Shown: piece after piece, positions 54,480 through 61,480 of the stretch
Layout: every line of letters starts with the position of its first letter
Numbering within the stretch: the stretch's first letter is position 1
NCBI RefSeq assembly: GCF_024806835.1
Contig: NZ_JANTYU010000003.1
Coordinates: 434,001 to 498,000 of the forward strand
Length of the DNA: 64,000 nucleotides
Origin: Xanthomonas sp. 3793
Lineage (GTDB): Bacteria; Pseudomonadota; Gammaproteobacteria; Xanthomonadales; Xanthomonadaceae
Reading direction: 5' to 3'
Position numbers and translations under genes: made by a program
The notes under the pieces: model-generated
Databases searched by the model: none
Told to the model about the DNA's origin: nothing
Seen by the model: the letters and a program-made list of their open reading frames with translations, nothing else

Positions 54480-56570
54480 ATGGCAGAAGGAAATGAGGGC
54501 ACTACTACTACGCCGCCGCCAGCGGCACTGACGGATGCGGAACTGCGGGCGCTCGCATATTTTGGGGTGGGCCTCGGCTCGGAAGGTGGCAACAGTGGGA
54601 AGAACGTTTCCTACCAGCTCTCCTTCGCAGGCAATGTCCACAATGGAGTGATGACCCCAGTGGGGAACAGCGGTTACTCCATCGGCACCCTGCAGACCGA
54701 TTTGGGCCAGCATCCAGAGGTAGCTACTTCCCTGGTGGAGGCCTATCAAACCTGGGCTAGTACGGCTCACCCCGACTGGGTGCTCACCGACGCCCAGCAA
54801 ACCCAAACGGCCAGCGACCTTGGCCGCAACGGTCGCACGATCACGGCCCAGAACGGCCGTGCCTTGGACGCAACGGTCAAATCGCACCTGGACAGCTTCC
54901 TCGCATCGGACGCGGGCCTCACCTACGTCCATGACCGCGACACCGCCCAGGTCAACCTGCTGATGCGCACTGGCAGCGGGGTCAATCAGCTCCGAGACAC
55001 AGCACTTTACCAAGGCGCCACACTGGACGAACAGGCCAAGTTGGCCACGATCGTGCTGAAGTTGGAGAATCAGGGCGGCGACCGCTACTACCCCAGGATC
55101 ATCAACGGGATCAACAACGGAACGATCACCAGTGCAGAAGACGCCCAGACCACCGTCAACGGGTTTTTGCCGAACCGCGGTGGTCGAAGCCGAACCGAAC
55201 CGGATTACGTCGAGACCGGCGTTGCACATGCCCTTGAGGCAACTGACGTGTTCAACGCGTTACGCAACGCAGACACGCGCAACCCATTGCATCAACCTTG
55301 GCAAGACGTGTTGGCCAATCCGCTAGTCAACCCGACGCAGACGGGCCAGGATGCAAACTGGCCAAACCTCAGCTCGGAGTACACGGCAGTAAAGGATCTG
55401 TTCCTGCAGAAGACCAAGGCGCCTGCGCTGATCGAAGCGCTGGACCAGGGCGGGGCCTATGGCTACAACGTCCCTGATCGCCAGGGACGCCCTCGGCCGC
55501 AGTCCACGAGTCTGTATGCATCGGGCAACGACTTCATCGTGATGGACGGAAATGGAGCGGGGAAGGCCTACATCGGCGGTACCTGGAGCGACACGAATCG
55601 CGCTGACCTTACGCGAGTGAATAATCACGACGGCACTGTCGATCTGAATATCAACCGCGCTGGCACCACGGAACGGCTACTGCACGTGGATCCTGGCGCG
55701 CCGGTATTGCGTCCGCCACAGCCAACGACAGGTTCCGTCGATCAGATGGCCCCCATGCCTGCACAAGCGGTACCGGTTCCGACTACCGGTGAGCGTGAGC
55801 GTATTGACCAGAGACAAGGCGTTGTTGAATCCGGTCCAACACCGTTGCTACCCACAGACCTCCGCGATCGCTCGCATCCTGGGAACCCGGCATTTCAGCG
55901 GACGCTTGGCGAGGTCTACCGCATGGAAGATGGTCAGGGCATCCCGCACGGTCCGCACAGCGAGAAAGTGGCCGCCGCACTGTTGGTGGAAGCGGAACAC
56001 AACAAGCAAGGCATCACCAATGTCGAGATGAGACCTGATGGCCAGGTTCAAGGAATCGCGCGTTATAACGCCTTCGAGTCCGAGAAACGTGTGAGCGTGA
56101 ACCCTCAAATCGCTCAATCGGTAACGATGGAAACGTATGCAGCGCAGTGGTCACAGGCGCGCTCACCGCATTACGCCAGCAACGCGCCAGCGGCCGAGCG
56201 GACGCCCGAGCAGGCCGAGGCATTGGCGCTGCTCTCACCCGTGGATCGGCAGATGTTCGACAAGATCCGAGGCGCTACACCCGCACATCTATCGGACGAC
56301 GTAGTGGCCAACGCCTTCTACGCGGCGAAGCAGGATGGCATTGCGGACGCGTCGAAGGTCGCCAGTGTGGGCATGGTGGGAGATCGGCTTGCGGTGAACG
56401 GTACGACGCCAGGCCTCCGCGGCATAGTGGACGTGTCACAACCAGTACCGCCGATGCAAGAGACCACACAACAGGCATTGGCATTCAATCAACAACAGGC
56501 GATCACCCAACAACAGGACGAGGCCCAGCGGCAGCAGCGCACGCAGGAAACCAATACAAGAACCGTGTGA
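54480..56570 (+). CDS. Large T4SS-type effector, lysozyme-like head and conserved Xanthomonad C-terminal module
   Basis: 696 residues with GGAGG upstream of ATG 54480 (a GTG at 54477 is possible). Residues about 15-200 have a lysozyme-like look: LAYFGVGLGSEGG with a candidate catalytic Glu, then NSGYSIGTLQTDLGQ and DLGRNGRTITAQ. About 440-696 is a module seen in large Xanthomonad toxins (HPGNPAFQRTLGEVYRMEDGQG; GPHSEKVAAALLVEAE; LLSPVDRQMFDKIRG; VNGTTPGLRGIVDVS) ending in a Gln-rich tail. The standard XVIPCD core GLxRIDHVVL is not visible, so the secretion signal may be a variant. No signal peptide. Its immunity gene lies directly upstream. Confidence 0.75.
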   Translation: MAEGNEGTTTTPPPAALTDAELRALAYFGVGLGSEGGNSGKNVSYQLSFAGNVHNGVMTPVGNSGYSIGTLQTDLGQHPEVATSLVEAYQTWASTAHPDWVLTDAQQTQTASDLGRNGRTITAQNGRALDATVKSHLDSFLASDAGLTYVHDRDTAQVNLLMRTGSGVNQLRDTALYQGATLDEQAKLATIVLKLENQGGDRYYPRIINGINNGTITSAEDAQTTVNGFLPNRGGRSRTEPDYVETGVAHALEATDVFNALRNADTRNPLHQPWQDVLANPLVNPTQTGQDANWPNLSSEYTAVKDLFLQKTKAPALIEALDQGGAYGYNVPDRQGRPRPQSTSLYASGNDFIVMDGNGAGKAYIGGTWSDTNRADLTRVNNHDGTVDLNINRAGTTERLLHVDPGAPVLRPPQPTTGSVDQMAPMPAQAVPVPTTGERERIDQRQGVVESGPTPLLPTDLRDRSHPGNPAFQRTLGEVYRMEDGQGIPHGPHSEKVAAALLVEAEHNKQGITNVEMRPDGQVQGIARYNAFESEKRVSVNPQIAQSVTMETYAAQWSQARSPHYASNAPAAERTPEQAEALALLSPVDRQMFDKIRGATPAHLSDDVVANAFYAAKQDGIADASKVASVGMVGDRLAVNGTTPGLRGIVDVSQPVPPMQETTQQALAFNQQQAITQQQDEAQRQQRTQETNTRTV

Positions 56571-56687
56571 GTTGCGCGCTTGGCTGAAACCGTGCAATTT
56601 TGCTTCATGCGGTCGTATCGCCAAGCGACAAGATGCTCTGCCATTAGGCAACTAACCGACCCTCTTTCCCAGCCAAACCAACGGCGA

Positions 56688-57627
56688 TCAACCCATCTGC
56701 ATCGGCGCCCGACTTTGCTCAAGTGCGGGTTCCTGCTGTGCTGCCAACGCACGTTCTTGTTGGGTGTTAGAGATTTGCTCAACCTTTGCAAATGACTGCT
56801 CGACAGGCGTTCTCGCTGCTTCTTCGGCTTTTATCGATGCTCTGAGGTGAGCAGGGGTATCCAACTCGCCTTGCACTACAAATAGGCGCTGGCCTGCTCC
56901 ATCACCGGGAGTGTTTCCGAGGACCACGTGATCTACGCGGCTTAGTCCGCCCTCCTTCGCGGTTGCCAGCAAACTAACGGAAATCTTCTCGCTAGTGGCA
57001 TCGTAGGCCCTGCCATGTTGCTGATCGATGCCTGCAACCTGTTCCCGAATCGTGTTGAGCATCTCACGATCCTTGTCTGGCAACTGCGCATCACTGATCA
57101 CGCGCTGCAGGAGTGTCCGCTCCGGCATCGGGTTGTATTGCTCAGTGTTCAATTGGCTGTCGGGAACAGGAGCCTGAATACTACGGATGTACTCTACGTT
57201 GCTGAGCGGTTTCAGCCCACCTTCGAAATCCTTATCCTGTATGAACTTCAGGTCCGTACGATGCAGACCGGCGTAATTGACAGCGCCCCACGTGTAATCG
57301 ATGCAACTGTTCATTGCGCCGTGATACTGCGTATTGAAGCCGTGTTCGCCGGGCTTTGCACCAAACTCCATCAATTTTTCGTATTGATCCTTGCTGATCT
57401 CCATCGTGCGTTGATAGAAAGGCTTCTGGTATTGATCGGCATCATCGTTGTAGACCTTTCCAGGCCCTGCCATCGCGCCGTGCTCGATGGGCGCAAACCC
57501 GAAGCTGGTTTGTTCCTTCCCGTGCGTGACTGTGTAGTACATGTGCCCTGCTGCCGATGTTCCACCGTCAAGAAGCGGTGTCCCCGGGCGCGGCAACGTA
57601 GAGAGTGACAGCGTATTTATCGTCCAT
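56688..57627 (-). pseudogene. XVIPCD effector with a 1-bp frameshift near its start
   Basis: Paralog of the effector at 32.7 kb. The true start is ATG 57627 (AGGA 7-8 bases upstream), reading MDDKYAVTLYVAAPGD, then soon a stop. Removing one G from the GGGG run (57582-57585) continues into PGTPLLDGGTSAAGHMYYTV, matching SPGTPLKAGGTSFTGHMFLAT in the paralog. The remaining 302 residues are intact: NSCIDYTW (catalytic Cys), GLSRVDHVVLGN, RLFVVQGELDTPAHLRA, TPVEQSF and a Gln-rich tail. Apparent inactivation is recent, or the base is a sequencing error. Confidence 0.8.
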
Positions 57628-57636
57628 GAGCTTTTC

Positions 57637-58275
57637 CTACTTTGATTTGTGCCGGTAAGCGACCAGCAACTCGGATTCGATCGATGTCAACTGCGGCGGC
57701 TGGCCAAGCAACCTGATGCTCAGCTGATACCTGCCAGGCTGAATTCCTTGCGCCCATGCGAAGGCAAGCTGCGTATAGCGACGCTCTGGAGATTCCAGAC
57801 CCGCAGATTGAAGGGACGAGCCATCCACCTCGTCCAGCCACACGCCTGGAACACGCCCGTCTGCACTCACGGCGACGATCCGAGCGGGAACGCCTGCCTG
57901 CGATTCAACGCGCACCAATGGGATGTTGACTGCGCCGCTTGGTTCAAGCCGTTTCAGAACAAGCTCAGCATGCAGGCCAGATCTGCGGAGCGCTTGAGCA
58001 GCTTCAAGTGACTTCAGAGCATCCGCGTCACCGACGCGGATACCCAGGAACAGTGTGCCAGTCGCGCTCTTGCCAGGAGTCTGCACGTTGAATTCGACCA
58101 CCATCGGACTTGTCATCGCCGCCAACTGCAGCGGTCGTACGATGGGAGCCTGCCCATCAGCCGCAACGCGCGTTGGCACGTCCTGCGTCTGGGTTGTCTG
58201 TGCCTGGCAACCTGTCAGCAGCGAGATGACTGAGCAGACCAGAACACACAGCAGAAGCTGCCCGTATCGTTGCAT
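57637..58275 (-). CDS. Immunity lipoprotein (DUF5625-like), paralog of 33663-34307
   Basis: 212 residues with lipoprotein signal LLLCVLVCSVISLLTGCQAQ (Cys about 23). AAGGGATACAC precedes the ATG. The mature domain has VVEFNVQTPGKSATGTLFLGIRV, NIPLVRVESQAGVP and PGRYQLSIRLL...LLVAYRHKSK, aligned with the lipoprotein of the 33 kb pair. It ends 9 bases before the start of its effector. It has stayed intact although the effector is frameshifted. Confidence 0.82.
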   Translation of the reverse strand: MQRYGQLLLCVLVCSVISLLTGCQAQTTQTQDVPTRVAADGQAPIVRPLQLAAMTSPMVVEFNVQTPGKSATGTLFLGIRVGDADALKSLEAAQALRRSGLHAELVLKRLEPSGAVNIPLVRVESQAGVPARIVAVSADGRVPGVWLDEVDGSSLQSAGLESPERRYTQLAFAWAQGIQPGRYQLSIRLLGQPPQLTSIESELLVAYRHKSK

Positions 58276-58448
58276 GTGTATCCCTTCACTTTAAGCAAGA
58301 CCAGCGAGCCGCGCGTCTATGGCTCTGCTTATTTATACACAGCTGGCAGCGGCAAGGTCACTTCCTACGCAAACTTCAGGCTGCGGCCTCACCCCTTGGG
58401 AGGGAGTCCTCGCTGTCAGAACCAATACCTTGCTGCGAGTCTTGCCAG

Positions 58449-59146
58449 GTGGCCAGACTTCCGCGTATCGACCTTGCCGGCATCCCGCAGCACATCGTGC
58501 AGCGTGGGAACAACCGCTTGCCGTGCTTTCTGGATGATGGCGACCGATTGCGCTACCTGCACCTGCTGCATGAGGCCCTGCGCGCCACAGGCTGTCAGCT
58601 GCATGCTTATGTATTGATGGACAATCATGTGCACTTGCTAATCACCCCACCTGCAGCGGGACGGATCGGGCAACTGATGCAACGGCCTGGGCGTAACTAC
58701 GTCGCGCTGTTCAATGGCCGCCACGGGCGCACCGGTACGCTATGGGAGGGACGCTACAAGGCCTGCCTCGTGGACAGTACTGACTACGTGCTTCGCTGCT
58801 ATCGCCACATCGACCTCAGCCCAGTGCGCGCTAGTCTGACCGACGATCCGGCGTCTTATCGCTGGTCAAGCTGTCCGGCCAATCTAGGCCAGCGCGGGCA
58901 CTCCGCACTGACGCCACACCCCTGCTGGCTTGCGCTTGGCAACGACCCGACTGAGCGATCCAACGCTTACCGCGCCCTGCTCGATGAAGCTTACCCGACG
59001 AACTGCTCGCCAGCATCCGCCTTCATCTGCAGCAGCAGCGAGCCCTGGGCCATGACGCCTTCCGTGCGATGGTCGAAGCCAAGACCCGCCGCTTTGCGGG
59101 CGTCAGATCCGCGCATCGGCCACGCAAGCCGAGCACCATCGATTGA
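58449..59146 (+). pseudogene. RAYT (REP-associated tyrosine transposase), frameshifted near the C-terminus
   Basis: A GTG start at 58449 gives the standard RAYT opening MARLPRIDLAGIPQHIVQRGNN. The HUH motif is NHVHLLITP at about 59-67 and the catalytic Tyr lies in DYVLRCYRHIDLSPVRAS. A missing base near 58990 (CTTACCCGACG here, CTTGGTCCGACG in the copy at 47.9 kb) shifts the last 50 residues. The restored frame reads DELLASIRLHLQQQRALGHDAF to a stop at 59146. The catalytic core is intact, so partial activity cannot be excluded. Plausibly the enzyme that spread the GTAG REPs of the 7.7 kb array. Confidence 0.85.
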
Positions 59147-59202
59147 TAAGTTAACCTGACCCCGTTATTCCCGTTATTCGATTGATAAGTGAACCTGACC
59201 CG
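59141..59202. repeat. Tandem copy of the RAYT 3' flank
   Basis: GATTGATAAGT(T/G)AACCTGAC occurs at 59141 and again at 59180. Related flanks follow the RAYT remnants at 48063 and 48956. It marks the junction to the AT-rich defence module. Confidence 0.7.
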
Positions 59203-59219
59203 CGATTATTCGGGTGACC

Positions 59220-60113
59220 CTAAGCCGCTCTAACACGGGACGCCATATCCCCTTCAGCAAGGTAAGCTCTAATGCTTGCAGTAAAGGATTCGAAAGCTCC
59301 AAGATCGCAGGCACCAGCGCATCGATAAACTAGAGAGTATCCCCTCATATTGCTTGCAAGACCTTGCGACTTGATATGAAAATACATTAATGCAAATAGA
59401 TATTTTCCATTCACGTACCTCAAAGACTGCTCTGGAAACGCATTAGCCATTAAATTTTCAAAATCGACGACTTCATTCAAAACTCCCTTTAGAATAAGCT
59501 CGAGCTTCACGGATTCCACATAGGCATGCACCGCGTCAATGTCAAAGACGTGTCTTTCACCTCTATACACGTAATTATCTACGGGCGTCTTAGTGTTTGG
59601 AATACCTAAATCGAACCTCTGCACTAAAAGGAAAGCACGATGCAGCCTATCCAAGTGGTCGAACCACACGGAAACTGTGTGATTAAAATTCAGAGTTCTC
59701 TGCAGATCCGCTTTTCTGGACTTAGGAAATTCCTGCACGCATACCTCAAGCACTCCACACTCATTAAATAACATGTTCTCCACAGAGAATTGGTCAAAGT
59801 AAAAAATGCCATCGCCCAAACGAATCCTCCCTAGCAAGTCATCAAAATCTCTATCAAGAATGTAAATGCGCCTTATTCCTTGAACGCGCTCATACCCTGC
59901 TGATGCGTGCGCTAAGACTGCTTTTTTACCACCTTGTGGAAAAACTTCCAATCTATCCAATTCTGGGAAACATCTTCGCAACAACAACTCGTATAAGTTT
60001 TCCTGATCAGCATCTTCTACGAAAAAATGGACGCTATCTTGTCCCATAAAAAAGACATCACGAGACATCAGCGCATCTTCACCGTAGGTAGGTATTGCGT
60101 CATCCATGTCCAT
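59220..60113 (-). CDS. DUF4435 TOPRIM-like protein (AriB-like), probable PARIS effector
   Basis: 297 residues. The N-terminal half has TOPRIM landmarks: Glu33 in FFVEDADQE, and LDRDFDD (Asp87, Asp89), the E...DxD arrangement of OLD/RNase M5-type nucleases. This fits DUF4435. In the PARIS system the DUF4435 protein AriB is held by the AAA ATPase AriA and released as a toxic nuclease when a phage anti-restriction protein is sensed. The gene overlaps the upstream ATPase gene by 14 bp. Codon use is AT-rich, unlike the chromosome. Assignment to PARIS rests on the domain pair, order and lengths. Confidence 0.75.
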   Translation of the reverse strand: MDMDDAIPTYGEDALMSRDVFFMGQDSVHFFVEDADQENLYELLLRRCFPELDRLEVFPQGGKKAVLAHASAGYERVQGIRRIYILDRDFDDLLGRIRLGDGIFYFDQFSVENMLFNECGVLEVCVQEFPKSRKADLQRTLNFNHTVSVWFDHLDRLHRAFLLVQRFDLGIPNTKTPVDNYVYRGERHVFDIDAVHAYVESVKLELILKGVLNEVVDFENLMANAFPEQSLRYVNGKYLFALMYFHIKSQGLASNMRGYSLVYRCAGACDLGAFESFTASIRAYLAEGDMASRVRAA

Positions 60114-61410
60114 GAGCTTTATCCAATATTACGCATGAAGCGCGATACTTAGAAACTATTTCTGGCGAGTGAGTTGCCATAATGACTTGAGTCCCTTTTG
60201 GGGACTGCTTTAACACTACCTCCACGAAACTGCGTTGCCACCTAGGGTGTAGCGAAAGCTCAGGTTCATCAACAATGAAAACTCGATTTCTTCTGGATAT
60301 AAAAGCCAAAAAAGTCACGAGTATCAAAAGTTGACGCTCACCAGAGGACATTCTATCTAAAGCCAAATATGCTCCGGACGGCTCGCCATTCATGCCTATG
60401 AATTGAAAGCCAAGCGTGCCGTCACCCTCATTGAACCCAATTGACTTTCCACTTTCACGGAAAAAATTATTCAATGAGTTCAGATAGGAACCGATTTGTT
60501 CATAATCGGTAACTGAAGCTTCTTCGTACAACCTAAATGCTTCTGCCAACTCAAATATCTGTTGATATTGAGCAGAGAATAATTTTCTTGCATTCTCGTC
60601 GGTCATGCCATACCGCACCATATCACGCGCCTCATCGAAGTACGCATTGATGCTATCGGAACCCTTCTCATCGATTTCAACCGAAGCATATAGCAAGGAA
60701 GTAACCTTACTCTTAAGCATCTCTAACTCATCTAACGTAACTACCGACAATCGTGGATCTCGCATTCTTATGAATGGACTCCTGAAAGCAGAGAGTATAA
60801 TTCTTGACTTCAGTGATTCTGTGTGAGATCGCACACGATTAGTGTAAATAGCATATTTATGTCGAGTAACACTAGCAACCTTGGCAAGTGGCGATTTAGC
60901 GCCTCTAACACGCCCTCTCCCCGGCTCGTAGAAGGTTTCGTGCTCTGATTCTGCGGATATAGTGCGATCCAAAGTCACTGTTAGAGGTTTTGAAAGTGAC
61001 TTTAAGAAATCCCATACTTGGCGCTCATGAGACTCTGGAGTTAAGCCTCTATATTCTTCAAGCGCCTCCAGCATATCCTCTTCATTTTTTATTGTGGCTA
61101 ACGGACGAGTAATCTTCACCTTGATTGGATCACCGCCAAGCCCTTCAATTGAAATCGTTAATTCCGAAATATTTTTATGGGCATAAATTATATACTGCTT
61201 AATTCCAATTTCAATAAAAAGCTTCATGGATTGAAATTGAGTGCATGCTAAGCGCGCAAGATTTGGCCTCGTCAGCCAATCAATGCAATTTAGTATACTT
61301 GTCTTGCCACTACCATTAATACCTACAAGAAGGTTTAAATCTGAATTAAAGTCAACGTTTTTAGTGTATGTCCCATACAGCCTCGTTATTTCAATTCGAT
61401 TGATCCTCAC
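60100..61410 (-). CDS. AAA/ABC-type ATPase (AriA-like), probable PARIS sensor
   Basis: 436 residues. Walker A is GINGSGKTS (30-38), ABC signature RMSSGERQL near 355, Walker B RVFIVDEPELSLHPRW near 377, and the switch His ATHSPEIV near 412, so it is an AAA_15/AAA_21-type ATPase. The central part (about 60-330) is a variable insertion. In two-gene PARIS the ATPase oligomer traps AriB. The gene is clearly AT-rich and lies just beyond the aceE terminator. Other AAA plus nuclease pairs (Septu- or OLD-like) are alternatives, but the DUF4435 partner favours PARIS. Confidence 0.78.
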   Translation of the reverse strand: MRINRIEITRLYGTYTKNVDFNSDLNLLVGINGSGKTSILNCIDWLTRPNLARLACTQFQSMKLFIEIGIKQYIIYAHKNISELTISIEGLGGDPIKVKITRPLATIKNEEDMLEALEEYRGLTPESHERQVWDFLKSLSKPLTVTLDRTISAESEHETFYEPGRGRVRGAKSPLAKVASVTRHKYAIYTNRVRSHTESLKSRIILSAFRSPFIRMRDPRLSVVTLDELEMLKSKVTSLLYASVEIDEKGSDSINAYFDEARDMVRYGMTDENARKLFSAQYQQIFELAEAFRLYEEASVTDYEQIGSYLNSLNNFFRESGKSIGFNEGDGTLGFQFIGMNGEPSGAYLALDRMSSGERQLLILVTFLAFISRRNRVFIVDEPELSLHPRWQRSFVEVVLKQSPKGTQVIMATHSPEIVSKYRASCVILDKAHGHG

Positions 61411-61430
61411 GAACCATCCCCTCTTTAGGC

Positions 61431-61460
61431 AAAAAAAGAGCGGATCCTAGGATCCGCTCT
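61431..61460 (-). terminator. Intrinsic terminator of aceE
   Basis: On the minus strand AGAGCGGATCC, two bases, GGATCCGCTCT, then seven Ts: an 11-bp perfect stem. It lies about 20 bp after the aceE stop codon and directly before the ATPase gene. Confidence 0.92.
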
Positions 61461-61480
61461 ACGGCTAACTCAACTAAGCA

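Noticed and set aside
32687..58275. T4SS structural genes (virB/virD4) within the window
   Set aside because: I looked for VirB and VirD4 ATPase motifs and found none; the secretion machine must be encoded elsewhere.
61437..61460. BamHI/AvrII-containing palindrome as a cloning scar or recombination site
   Set aside because: It is explained by the aceE intrinsic terminator: perfect stem, two-base loop and T-run in the right place.
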